NCBI GenBank assembly: GCA_026260175.1
Contig: JAKCWW010003049.1
Location: 10,252-51,127, forward strand
DNA: 40,876 nucleotides
Reading direction: 5' to 3'
Origin: Reticulitermes lucifugus
Lineage: Eukaryota; Arthropoda; Insecta; Blattodea; Rhinotermitidae
This document shows, one piece after another, positions 13,201 through 23,100 of the stretch. The translations under genes and the position numbers were made by a program. Under the pieces are notes generated by a model. The model saw nothing but the letters and a program-made list of their open reading frames with translations, was not told the DNA's origin and did no database searches. Numbering within the stretch: position 1 is the first letter of the stretch; every line of letters starts with the position of its first letter.

Positions 13201-13754
13201 GACGTTTACATTACGAATTCTAACAGCTCGGATGCACTCTTTGTACTAAAAGACTTAAGCCCTTATTAATTCCCTGCAGTTGTTTTGTTTTTATAGAATG
13301 TCAGTTTTCCTTGCACTGTTCCCTACAAATATTTGCTTTCGCGGGAAAAGTTGTAAAACTAACAACGACAGTAGAGATAGTGGAAATATCATGATTATGG
13401 CAGCTCTACAGGGGTCTTAAAATACGCAAATCATAACTGAAGTTAATAATGCCACTATTAATTACTGCCATATAGTTGTTTTCCCTTCAATGACATTCAT
13501 TTCCCGAATAAAATTTAATTTTTACTATGCGGATTGTATTCTTCTTATTCAGCAAAGTCATCATTAAATGGATAACGTGAAGAAGGTTGTTGACGTCATC
13601 ACGTTCTCCATGTGAGAAGATAATATCCCATCATATTTCATAATTATACACGTGGATATGTAAGTCCGCATTATCTTATTCTGCCATATTTGTGGTTGTA
13701 GCACTTACCTGCTGCACAGACGACCAGAGCTGAAAGCAGTACCACAAAATACAT
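4058..13754 (-). CDS. Gene B: S1-family serine protease homologue, catalytically dead
   Basis: Paralogue of gene A with identical exon layout. Exons (minus): 13754-13709, 13186-13101, 10586-10498, 8766-8625, 7540-7433, 5315-5154, 4204-4058. They total 780 nt, giving 259 aa and TAG; phases are 1,0,2,0,0,0 and all introns are GT-AG. The signal peptide covers residues 1-15. Key positions are changed: IVGG reads FVGD (residues 30-33), TAAHC reads TAAQC (Gln70), GWG reads GWQ (Gln154), and GDSGGP reads EDIGAP (Glu212, Asp213, Ile214, Gly215, Ala216). Asp116 (Asp102) remains. Cysteines for 42-58 (55, 71), 168-182 (181, 199) and 191-220 (210, 234) all remain; Cys163 is extra. With no nucleophile or base it cannot use the S1 mechanism. 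Kept frame, splice sites and disulfides suggest a secreted, folded pseudoprotease such as a binding or regulatory serine protease homologue. A young, unbroken pseudogene is the alternative. Confidence 0.85.
4205..5153. other. Gene B intron 6
   Basis: 0.95-kb AT-rich intron with no recognisable element. Confidence 0.6.
5154..5315 (-). CDS. Gene B exon 6: 168-182 disulfide loop
   Basis: 162 nt, from acceptor TTGTAG to donor GTAAGT. It contains RMICAGTSAGGKGACE, with Cys199 and Cys210 (C182, C191) and Gly at pocket position 189. Cys163 near its start is extra relative to gene A. Confidence 0.88.
5316..7432. other. Gene B intron 5
   Basis: 2.1 kb without transposons that I could recognise; it keeps blocks in common with gene A intron 5 (see 27260-28080). 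The short frame at 5770-5976 has a partial counterpart in gene A (KEYMNAFLKM against [10 protein letters not shown]). Confidence 0.55.
7433..7540 (-). CDS. Gene B exon 5: interdomain segment
   Basis: 108 nt, the same length and phase as gene A exon 5. It starts VSPAFTY and ends VTGWQNIA, where Gln154 breaks the family GWG motif. Donor GTAAGG is shared with gene A. Confidence 0.86.
7541..8624. other. Gene B intron 4
   Basis: 1.1 kb; its right part matches gene A 29800-30236. No gene seen. Confidence 0.5.
8625..8766 (-). CDS. Gene B exon 4: aspartate exon
   Basis: 142 nt, from acceptor CCACAG to donor GTCTGT. It ends NDYDIALLK with Asp116 (Asp102) intact, and is three codons longer than gene A exon 4. 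Confidence 0.9.
9590..9843 (+). mobile_element. SINE family 1 in intron 3 of gene B
   Basis: Head with B box GGGTTCGAATCTC, then GTAGAATTCTCTGCG and AGAGGAGTCCTACC, ending GGGCTGTCGAGCTATGG. The matching intron of gene A runs straight across this point (GGAAGAAATTGCGGGAGGCTG near 35185), so the SINE landed in gene B after the duplication. Confidence 0.7.
10498..10586 (-). CDS. Gene B exon 3: histidine exon with His57 replaced by Gln
   Basis: 89 nt, from acceptor TTCCAG to donor GTACGT, phase 2 out. It is three codons shorter than its gene A counterpart. CGA replaces CGG, and VTAAQC carries Gln70 (codon CAG) instead of His (CAC in gene A). Confidence 0.88.
10587..13100. other. Gene B intron 2
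   Basis: 2.5-kb AT-rich intron. 11200-11520 matches gene A 36050-36320 (CATGGGTCTGATTAT, GCGGAATT(C/T)ACAAT) and 12690-12890 matches 37440-37620. No transposon or extra exon recognised. Confidence 0.55.
13101..13186 (-). CDS. Gene B exon 2: propeptide with altered activation end
   Basis: 86 nt, from acceptor TTTCAG to donor GTATCA. After Thr-Arg29 the sequence reads FVGDSSADITDFPYQ. Phe and Asp replace Ile16 and Gly19, so the normal salt-bridge activation is unlikely even if cleavage occurs. Confidence 0.86.
13709..13754 (-). CDS. Gene B exon 1: start codon and signal peptide
   Basis: Encodes [15 protein letters not shown] plus one base, then donor GTAAGT (phase 1). Nearly identical to exon 1 of gene A. 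Confidence 0.86.
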
Positions 13755-13812
13755 GATTGATACTAACTCGATTCTTGGTCGCAATGAGCCAATGGCAGTG
13801 TTTATATATCAT
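13755..13812 (-). promoter_or_regulatory. Gene B core promoter with TATA box
   Basis: TATATAAA lies at 13801-13808 on the minus strand, about 47 nt upstream of the ATG. It shares TCATTGC and the AGTTAGTATCAATC leader with gene A. Confidence 0.55.
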
Positions 13813-15044
13813 CAGTCATATCTTATTTTCTTCTTACAGATCTGCGAATCGTGCTGACGTAATTTTAAGTTGTTGCCTACGTTGTATAATGTATGTTATT
13901 TATGATCGTTTTGTTTCCTTATATCAAACAATTGGTGCTGTGTCATTACAACAAATACTGTACGTACTGTAAGAACAGTTGTTATATAAGTTGGACATGA
14001 TAATACTTTTGACACACGTAATGCACTACCGAGTTGAGTAAAATACTTTTGGTATTAATATTGTCATATATTACCCATACGCTTGTTATCCCAGGAAATT
14101 ATAGGATAAAAGCAACACATCTATTTGTGTCACGTAACTTTTCTTGAATGTTCACCCTCACAGTTGAACATGCCTTTAAAGTGAGCTTGATGCAATATGT
14201 TATGTCATATCCAATTGATATCTTTCTTTCGGCAAAGGCCGAGGCATTTCGGTATTTACCAATCCACACGGCTTAAAGTATCGGAATATTTGAATATTCA
14301 AAAGTTACATTTCTTCGATGAATGCCAAGGTATAAATATTACGACCTACACCCGGTAAATATTAAAATTATTATGAAGATTACTAGTTCAAAATCCTATC
14401 ATTTATCGTACGTTTACAATAACAATTTGCTGGAACAAAAATATACGGAAGAATCTTTTAAATTTAACGCAGCCAATTTTTATTTCAATAGGTATTTATT
14501 CACTTATTGAGTTGTGGTTGGTTACCTTACATAAATCCGGGCCCTGATGAAACAGTTACTTGTGAAGCACAAATACCTTAATTACGTACCTATTTATTCT
14601 AACTCTCTCTCTATTTTCTACTCATACTAGTATAATACTAGGTTAATCTACTGTTATAACCCTTCTTCTTCTTCTTCTTCTTCTCTCCATTAGTTTTCTT
14701 CGTTTCTCATTCTATTCCCTGGTAACCTCCAATAATGTTTGCGAATTACTGACTTTATTTCTCCATTACTATCAAATGAACAAAATTAACAATGTATCTA
14801 ACTACCTGACAATTCAACTAAAGACAGTTTTCGTCATAGTCACCACCATGATAACCTCTAACATGCTCTGTACTGTGTTCTTCTTAAATTCCATGTGCTC
14901 AAAGAATTACTGTTATGCTATTTGCTGCAGTGAAGTATGTTATGATTATATACTCCCCATGAATCTAATTTGGTATTCGAGTAAAACTCCACCAATTCTT
15001 AACCTCGTCATTAGACTGAGGTGAGGGATTAGTTTCACGTCCTA

Positions 15045-15218
15045 ACTGCTTTAAGGTCGGGGAAATGGCGCCTGTTATCTGTTGAGTAGGCCGCTCCAAG
15101 GCTCAAGACCGGTCTAGGCATTTTGGAGAGAAGTGAAATTTCTTGCCCTGTTGGGAATCAGCACACGTTCCTTGAGTTGTACAGCCAGTGGCCCTGTCGC
15201 TTTAGCCACTAGGGCCCC
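15045..15218 (-). mobile_element. Probable tRNA-derived SINE
   Basis: On the minus strand GGGGCCCTAGTGGCTAAAGCG resembles a tRNA 5' half with an A box, followed by a GC-richer body than its surroundings. The B box is degenerate. Absent from the partner repeat at 1550-3010. Confidence 0.4.
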
Positions 15219-15374
15219 ATAAGTACCAAATTGGAAGCTAAATGCTCTTAAAATTAATGATGATAATCTGTGTTCGTAATTCAGCATTTAGTCACCATGA
15301 GATTTATCAAATTTTCATCAGACACACTTCCATTTATTGGGGCACGAGTGCTGCCTAGGCAGGTTATGTTTATT

Positions 15375-15480
15375 ACTGTGTAGCTGTTAGCACTTCTGCA
15401 TTCTGGGTATGTGGTCCACGGTTCGCAACTCGGCGAAGAAACAGACTATTTGACAGCGGAATTTCTGAGCTTCCCTCACA
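15375..15480 (+). mobile_element. SINE family 3 copy
   Basis: TGTGTAGCTGTTAGCACTTC followed by GTGGTCCACGGTTCGCA; matches 2676-2790. Confidence 0.45.
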
Positions 15481-16059
15481 CTAATGGCTAATATTCAGAT
15501 AAATACATAAAACAGATTAAGAATAAATTTCCTTTTCTAACATATCATTGTTAATTTTAGTTTAAGTGGCCTAGACTTTGGAACAGTGTTGTTAAACGAT
15601 ATTAGAGAAAAGGCATTTACGAAATCATACCTAATATTAACCTTTCAGTTAGCAGGCTACTGCAGTAAGTTAAATTAACACTTAGGCCTGGATTTAGTAC
15701 GGCTGTACTGAAACATGCTGCTTAACAAAACAGTCTGCTAATGGTGTTGAATTGTCGAGAAATATCACCATTGTAACTACATTAATAAACTACAGTTGTA
15801 GAACGGTGATATGTATCAGAGAAACTGAAATGTGTGCAGTGGTGGAGTCATGTTGAGTTTTGTTACCAGCGAAGTGAATTCAAGCAAACTGTCTGTTATG
15901 AATCAGGCTTAATGCTCAATTAAATGAATTACGTTGGGTAAATAAAATTATAATTAATCGATGCGAATACAGAATTATTATCTATTAAAAAATAAAAGTT
16001 TTTTTTATTTTTAAATGATCCGGCACCGTGCATTGAGCAATTAGATATGGTAGCAAAAT

Positions 16060-16893
16060 CAACAAATGCACATAAGTGTGTGTAAGTATATTATATATAC
16101 CGTATACCTCCTACATGTTTCGGTCGATTATGAGGCCATCTTCAGTGCATTACAAAGATTTGGTATATCGAGATATTATAAAAGTTTGTGAACCGATGCG
16201 CAGATGGAAGATACACATTAGTATTAATCCCATACATTTTATCTGTATTTTATGCTTTAGTGTGTATTTTAAACCATGTATTATTAAAGCTTAATATCTT
16301 ACATCTGTGCATCGGTTCACAAAATTTTATAATATCTCTATATATCCATTCTTTGTAAAGAACCTCCCTGAGGATTGCCACATGAGTTGCCGAAACATGC
16401 AGGGCTGTGATTCCCAAACCTGGGTAAATTACCCAAAATTGGGTAAAAGTGGCTTTTCTTTGGGTAAAGACACACTACGTAATACATATTAAAATTTACC
16501 GTAAAAGTGTAGAAGAAGAAGTACTCTGAAGAATGTGATCAGTCAGTGTGCACCGATACTCTAAAACAGTCTAACAGTGGCATTATACTGACTGGCTGGG
16601 ACCTGGGTGATGAAATATGCATGGTGAATAGTTACTGAATTGTTTGTGGCTGCTAAAATGTTACGAGATGTTTAAAATAAAGACATTGCATCAAATACAT
16701 TGTTTCTTCCTATTTTTTACCGATCTCTCTTCACTTGTCAAATATGTTTTCTGTGTAGTTAGAGTTTTACCTACATTGGGTAAAAGGGCTTTTTGATATG
16801 CGGTTTTGGGTAATGAAGGAACAAGTTTGGGAAGCAGTGATGTAGGGGATGTACGGTCTGCAGAATATATTTTCATACACTTGTGTGCATTTG
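16060..16893. mobile_element. Fold-back element with hammerhead-like cores, split by a hAT-like insert
   Basis: Left arm 16060-16213 pairs with right arm 16300-16404 plus 16840-16893. GAACCGATG(C)GCAGATG near 16191 is inverted near 16303, and the outer ends share ACACTT(A/G)TGTGCATTTG. Each arm carries CTGANGA, a stem and GAAACATG: minus at 16106-16145, plus at 16368-16404. Probably a PLE-derived repeat in inverted arrangement. Confidence 0.65.
16405..16839. mobile_element. hAT-like non-autonomous DNA transposon
   Basis: 435 bp between TSDs ATGCAGGG (16397-16404) and ATGTAGGG (16840-16847), 8 bp with one mismatch, as is usual for hAT. Ends CTGTGATTCCCAAACC and, inverted, CACTGCTTCCCAAAC are imperfect terminal repeats. 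No transposase frame. Confidence 0.7.
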
Positions 16894-18420
16894 TTACAAT
16901 GCTAACATATATAGTGTTTACTATTATGCGAAATTTATTCACGTTGTAATTTCCCACGCATGCATTTCAGTGGTTAGCTCATTTTTCGCTCAAAATAAAA
17001 TGCGACTGACTTCCTTACAACACTAGCGCTACTACAGGCGCTTCGACCATATCATTAGTTTAACGTCCATATTTGTCCGTGACGGTAATATCCATTGAGA
17101 AGCAACGTGAATTCAAGTACTGAAAAAATTGAGGATCGAAGCAGAAAAAGTGCCATTGTGAAAAATGCATTTAGTCGAGCTGTGTACTTTGTGCTGTGTA
17201 AATTACTGTTTTTTACTGTGCTCCAAATTAGGAGTGTAGGCTTTTAAACTGGATTCGAGAGTAGACGTTATATAATTTGGAAGTTATAAATTTCTTGTTA
17301 TTTGTAATTCGCTATATAAATGAAATGCTCTCTCTGTGAGATTAATTGTGTCAGAAATTTAAAACGCTATTGTTAACGCAGTGTCTTATATCATAAAATA
17401 CAGCTGACTTCGTCGTATGACGTGACGTTAATTCATGCTGTAGACACAGGGATACTGGATGACAAATTTATAACTTTTAGTTAAAGTCCGAATGACAAGG
17501 TTCTCAGAGCGGTGTTGATGAACATCCGAACTTTCTTATAATTTGGCACGTGACAAAAGGTTTACATAAGGAACATGTCAAGTGTTAATCGCTAAATAAT
17601 CCGAATACTTTTAAGGCTGAACTCAATTTATAATAATAATAATAATTATTATTATTATGAGTAATAGTAACAGTAGTAATAGTAGTGGTAGCTGTAGTAA
17701 TAGTAGTAGCATTAACACTAGAAACTCAAGTCGTTTACACATCAGTAACTGAGACCATTGTCGTTGATGTATTCCCACCACACGCTGTTTCCTCATATAA
17801 ATTTTCTGTTGATCCAAACGGATGCCTGTGTATTATATCTGAAGATGTGAGTTGAGAATATTCTCGAGAGAATATTCTTGAGAGAATATTCTCCGAGAAA
17901 GAGAATATTCTTGAGAGAATATTCTCCGAGAAAGAGAATATTATCAGAATATTCTCCGAAAGATTATTCTCCGAAAATATTTGAGAATTATTAAAAAACG
18001 AACACTTGATGTTTCCTGAACACTTTAAATATTTGGAGCTGGTTGCAGAGCCTTGCTGTCAATGTGTACGTATCTCTTGTGCACCCTCCGAATTACTGAT
18101 AATATTCTAGGGTTACGGTAGCAGCGCTGCTACTCTTACTATGTCGCGCAGATCGACGTTTCGTGAAGATCCCGAAGGAACAACCGTGCTCTGGGGCTAC
18201 ACTAGCGGAGAGCAGGTAGTTGCACCAGGGCACTAGTTCTTCGAACTATTTTTTTTTGGCGCTGTTGTCTGGCGCTGTCCTGCAGAGATAGGAGTATACT
18301 GTCAAAAGTATTTGTTTTTTATTTCACACTACACTACTTACAGAATGTATTTGAAGGAACATTCGCGACATTCCTTAGCACTCGGAAAATTTCCCAAGTA
18401 TTGCCTTGCCATAGAACATG
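16894..18420. other. Intergenic region between genes A and B
   Basis: No gene recognised. The segment 17400-17590 resembles 40480-40720 upstream of gene A (GGTTCTCA(C/G)AGCGG, AATTTGGCAC), so it is probably old duplicated upstream flank. It holds the simple repeats at 17631-17658 and 17855-17988. Confidence 0.4.
17855..17988. repeat. Tandem palindromic repeat, GAATATTC units, 33-bp period
   Basis: GAGAATATTCTTGAGAGAAT-type units recur with a clear 33-bp period (17868-17900 and 17901-17933), flanked by degraded partial units. Each has two GAATATTC palindromes. Spacing does not give continuous GAAnnTTCnnGAA heat-shock elements. Confidence 0.75.
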
Positions 18421-18463
18421 TTAGCCTCACTTGACTGTTCTTCTTCTTCTTCTTCTTATGGCG

Positions 18464-18775
18464 TTATAACCCTGTGTGGGTCTTAGCCTGTTCGATGAAT
18501 TTTTTCCATTCTGTCGTATCATTCACAATTCTTCTCCAGCCTCTCACTCCCATCGTCCTCATATCCTCTTCTACATCGTCTATCCATCGTTTCCGTGGTC
18601 TACCTCTCATCCTCCTTCCCATCGGTTTCCATTCCATCACTCTTCTAGTTACCCTATTTCCTTCCNNNNNNNNNNNATGTCCGAGCCAGGCTAACCTTCT
18701 GCTTTTTATTAGCCTCACAATATCTGCTCCCTGTATAAGATGGTGTAGTTCATGATTCATTCTAATTCTCCTGGA
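18464..18775 (-). mobile_element. LINE reverse-transcriptase C-terminal fragment
   Basis: The minus frame reads MNHELHHLIQGADIVRLIKS, RRLAWLGH, then GRPRKRWIDDVEEDMRTMG and EWKKFIEQAKTHTGL. This is the familiar tail (RRL-WLGH, GRPR-RW-DDV, QAKTHxGL) of many animal non-LTR reverse transcriptases. An 11-base N run (18666-18676) sits in the middle. Confidence 0.75.
18666..18676. other. Assembly gap (11 N)
   Basis: Run of N inside the LINE tail fragment. Confidence 1.
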
Positions 18776-18992
18776 GCCATCACTATTCTGTATTGGGCCA
18801 AAGATTATGGCAGGAAGGTGACAAAAGTAATGAACAGTTAAATGTTTGTGATGTGCAGTTTTACATTACACATGCAGTGTAGCTGCCATGTTACAAGCTG
18901 TTATTAATGGTATATAATGACCATACTAAAACTACCTCTAACTGATACGCAATATAAATTCGGTTCAGAATTTATAACATACATTTGGTTTA

Positions 18993-19029
<37 letters not shown>

Positions 19030-19054
19030 TTGATAGTAATACATTTGGTTTATT

Positions 19055-19280
19055 TTGCCGATCGCGGTGGTCGTGCTGTCTAAGGCATGGGTCTGCGGCC
19101 GCTCGCTTGATGGGATTCTGGGTTCGAATCCCGAGGACGGCATGGATATTCGTCTGTTTTTTTGTGTTGTATAGATAGTGACCTCTGCGACGAGCTGATC
19201 ACTCCTTCAGAGGTGTTCTACCTGGTGTGTGTGTCTGATTGAGTGTGATTAAAAACCTTAAAAGAGGAGATCCATGTCCG
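19055..19280 (+). mobile_element. SINE family 1
   Basis: tRNA-like head GCCGATCGCGGTGG with B box GGGTTCGAATCCC, body with GACCTCTGCGACG and AGAGGTGTTCTACC. It lies just right of an (ATT)n run. Confidence 0.65.
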
Positions 19281-19387
19281 ATTTGGGCTTCATTGCCACA
19301 GAAAAGAAGAAGGTTGCTTGATTTCATGCAGATATTCACACACACACACACAGACACACGCACATTTGAAGCCTTAGAATCCAAGGA

Positions 19388-19917
19388 TCATAGGATAAGA
19401 AGTGCGGCAGCTTTGATCATGTGGATTTCATTTATTTGCCCTCTCTTACATTTACATTCTCCATAGGGTAACATTATTTTAAGGTACTGATTAGTTTGCT
19501 GTGTTGGTAATTGGTATTTAAGCTACTACTGCTATTGCTGCTACTAAAACTTCTACTACTATTAATGACATCATGGCACGATAGCACAATTTCAGCCCTT
19601 CGCTCTTCATTGTCTAGTCCTAAACAATAAGCTTTTTTTTCATTTATCCAGTCACGGAAAGCAGCGATCCTGGTGTAAACATATGCAAACCAGTTACCGC
19701 GCATCTCTCGGCTGTGTATGAGACAATACCAAACACCATAGGGTAAGAAGTGCGACAGCCTCGATCATGTGGTTTTCATTGATTTGCCCTCTCTTAACTT
19801 TATATTCTCCATGGGGTAACTTTACTTTAAGTTACTAATTAGTTTCCAGTATTAAGCTACTACTGCTTTTGCTGCTACTAATACTGCTATTACTATTAAT
19901 GCTACCGTGGCATGATG
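19388..19917. repeat. Direct repeat downstream of gene A (19388-19585 and 19738-19917)
   Basis: Both copies begin near ATAGG(G/A)TAAGAAGTGC and share TGATCATGTGG, TTTGCCCTCTCTTA and a run of GCTGCTACTA triplets. With the exon remnant between them they describe a tandem duplication of about 350 bp covering the terminal exon and 3' flank of gene A, after which one exon copy decayed. Confidence 0.7.
19636..19735 (-). pseudogene. Remnant of a third S1 protease terminal exon
   Basis: On the minus strand one frame reads FGIVSYTAERC and the next reads YVYTRIAAFRDWINEK. Together these resemble residues 212-245 of an S1 protease, including Cys220, split by a frameshift. No GDSGGP codons precede it: at 19736 the sequence runs into a copy of the flank of gene A. 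It looks like a truncated duplicate of exon 7. Confidence 0.7.
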
Positions 19918-19999
19918 TCTATTTTTTCCTTTACAGTACTTATGGTGTAACCTATGACTTTAAGGCACTGACAGGTTACAGCCTCTGCACTGCTCTTCT

Positions 20000-20137
20000 T
20001 TAGACAGTTTTGTCTCGGATCCAGTCACGCACAGCATGGATGTTAGTGTAAACATCTGGTATCGCGGCTATCTTGGTCACTGTTGATACAATACCAACAA
20101 GTGTGCCATTAACAACTAAAGGACCACCAGAATCACC
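20000..20137 (-). CDS. Gene A exon 7: catalytic serine exon and stop
   Basis: 138 nt from acceptor TTTTAG to TAA. It opens [17 protein letters not shown], with nucleophile Ser208, and ends [10 protein letters not shown]. The usual SWG (214-216) reads STV and the usual Cys220 is missing, matching the loss of Cys191 in exon 6. Asp233 occupies position 226. Confidence 0.9.
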   Translation of the reverse strand, partial: GDSGGPLVVNGTLVGIVSTVTKIAAIPDVYTNIHAVRDWIRDKTV

Positions 20138-23100
20138 CTAAAACAAAAGCGCATTCAGTAAATTGATTAATTGTTTTTGCTCTTTACCGCAACGCAATTA
20201 ACTTACGTTCACAGGTTTTTGAAAACCTTAATGCAGCACGATACATAGTGCGACAAACCAGTGTTGGGTCGAGGGTGTTAACTAAGGGAGGGCACAAATA
20301 TAAGACTGTAAATGTTACTTTGTTGCGTAATAAAACGCCGTAGTTTAGCATTTAACGTGTATTTGAAATACATTATCCTGTTTTTAAAATAAAATACATC
20401 AATGGGCTTTTGATTGAAGTCGGGTATTGAGTTGATTAACTCTCTTGCAACTGACAAAATTGCCTAAGCATTCAGTATGTCTCGACACACGGTGTTCCAT
20501 AAAATTATTTTACCCAGTTTATTGTACACAAGCACCTTTTATTTTCTACAATGGTCATTGAAATTATCACTAAAAATTTTAGAATCTGAACTGTTTAAGA
20601 AACCTCTTTTGACTTTGTTTTTTATGAGAAACTGTAAAACGTAAGTTGCACAAGGTGCTTTTCCTAAATATTCGCTTGACTATAAAACTTCTGATTCTGT
20701 TTCGAGTTTATATTTCTGAAAATATGTAAAAAATTCAGCATTTGCATCCAAATTACATTTTGAAATTTTCAAAGTTTTCATGCCTTAAGAGCACAGCAGC
20801 AGACGCGTGTTTTGTAAAAGCAAAACTTGATCTGGCCACATTCATGATTACGTCACATATTTCTAAACTTTCTATTTTTTTGGACGCTATTATCGCCATG
20901 TCCAAGCCGGGTGCTTGACGTCTGCACACATGCCTTGGCCTGAACTGGGCGCTTATGCTATTCTTATTTTCCGTCCGTCACACGTCATGTTGTAGCTGTT
21001 GAGGTTGCGGAGGCTGTGTGCCGCTGAGAGAAACTAGAGAGCCGGCAATTGACGACAGAAGCAGACGTTATGAATATCCGTGCAATAAGTTAACTGTTGC
21101 GTAATTATCCCAATTAATTGCTCATGTAACTGGTAACAAATAGTCTTTTATGGTACATGTGCAATTCTTTTAATAAATTACTGTATGGAATTTTAAATCA
21201 TAATGTAAAATTCTTCACTAATTATTACAGTACTCTATTATAATGCATTGGTGAATAAAATGATTATAAATTTTTAGAGGGGCACGTTCCCCTTCCCCCT
21301 TAAAAGAGGCCAGTGTGAGACAATATAATTCTATCTCTGTCTGTTAATGTGTTTGTTTTTGTGGAGATGTGTGCCTTAATTTTGAGAATGTAGTGTTAAA
21401 ACTACATGAAATTACTCTGACTTAAAATATTGTAAGAATGTGTTCCCATACTTTTTATTTGTATGCATAGATAAATACAATTCATTCTTAAATGAAGGCA
21501 GAAAAGGCTATAAGGAGTCGGGGTATTTTTAGGCTATTGCAGATTTCTTCACCTTACAGGTCGCTACTCAAATTTGGGTCAAGAAAATTTTCTGAGTGGA
21601 AAACGAAACAATGATTTGCATGATGATTTTACAACATGTATGTTTATATTCATTTCATCAAGTCATTAAAAGTCACATTCGTTTTGCCGATTCATGTTCC
21701 TTATTTTACACGTATGTTTATTCCTGTCTGCTTGGGTCACGAGGCAAAGTACTTGGCCAGTCTGGATCTTGCTCAAAAGGGTTGAGAAACGCTGGTCTAT
21801 TGTTAAAAATGCTTGAAATTTGCAGTCATTTTATACTTAGAATTTTACATGTAGCAAATGAGACTGAATAGGTGCTGAATATTAGCGTTAAACTACTTCA
21901 CAGTAGTTACAAAGAATAACTTTGTTTGTACCAAATATCTGCCATGTTTCGCTAAATGATAAGTTTACATAGAACTGTTAAATATTATCATGAACCACTT
22001 ACGTGACTTGCACCTTTCTGGCTAACACTGTGTCCTGCACAAATCTTCATTCTTGTCCAATTATCATGCCGAAGCTTGCGACAATGATTGAAGTCGAAAA
22101 TCTGTACAGTCAACTGCTGTAGGATTTCGCTGACATTGCCGTTCTCCTGCAAAGGAAGAAACTTCAGTTTATAACAAGTAAAATCATGCCATGTCAGTAT
22201 TTACTTGTGTGGCTCTGAGCCTTCTTTTCCACGTCACAAAAAATGTAAGCAATCGCCGTTTTTTATTGAATATATGAATGGCAGTAAACTGGAAAAGTTC
22301 GGTGAGTAATGTAATGGTATATAGACTGAACATTCAATGTCAGATTCTCTATGGGTGAGATTTTATATTTACCATCATATCTACATAAAAGGTAAAGAAT
22401 GCTTCTCCTACAAAATGAGCATTTGTAGCTCCTTTCCTGATAATAAACTATTAATGTGCTATTGACTGTCACGTACAACTGTTGCCACAATATAAACTAC
22501 GTAGATCTGTACTTTTACTTTTAATATACATGTTTGTTGGTGATGCTGCAGCAGATAGGACAACTTTTAATCAAAACGACTAATTGGTCGATCTAATTTT
22601 AGATGAGAAATTAATGTGAAATTACAACTTGGAGAAATATGTAGAAAAATAAATTGGTTCAGAAAAACGTTACATCGCCTGCTATGAAATATTATTTTTC
22701 ACTAAGGAAGAGAAACATCACGAAGGACATCGTGGCAGTGACTCACAGTATCAAATGGAAAATGGGAAGCCATGCGGTTAGAATGGACCGGCGCAGATTG
22801 GCACACTTTGCCTCAATGTGGGACGTAAGAACAGGCAAAAGGAGAACTCGGCGACCGAAGACCGATGGGCAGACACGAACAGCCAAAAACCGGTGCGAAT
22901 GGAGAAGATACACACAACATTCGTAAAACCAAGGTTACAAACTTCGCAGAAATTAACCAGAAGGTGGCTACACTAGTGTATTTAGTGATGCAAGTACCAA
23001 CCTAACAGACTTAAGTTAGATTGTGTTACATGTTGCAACTGTCAGTGCGACATCCCTAGGAACAGTTCACCTAGTGATAAAGCACTCGAATTCTCCCTGG

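Larger units (their letters stand above)
14210..15650. repeat. Long diverged repeat, copy 2
   Basis: Partner of 1550-3010 in the same orientation. It is interrupted at about 15040-15215 by a reverse SINE and carries a TTC microsatellite at 14665-14683. Confidence 0.6.
14000..16060. other. Intergenic region upstream of gene B
   Basis: Beyond the long repeat at 14210-15650 and the SINEs, no gene was found. The region is AT-rich with only short chance open frames. Confidence 0.5.

Noticed and set aside
17855-17988. Functional heat-shock element array
   Set aside because: GAA and TTC modules are not in continuous 5-bp register, and no promoter lies next to it; kept only as a repeat.
18474-18755. 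Open frames on the plus strand over the LINE tail
   Set aside because: Antisense to a well-matched reverse-transcriptase tail and spanning N; shadows.
21720-21800. Right end of a hAT transposon (GGGTTGAGAAACGCTGG)
   Set aside because: A possible left end near 20262 does not match well and no 8-bp duplication was found.
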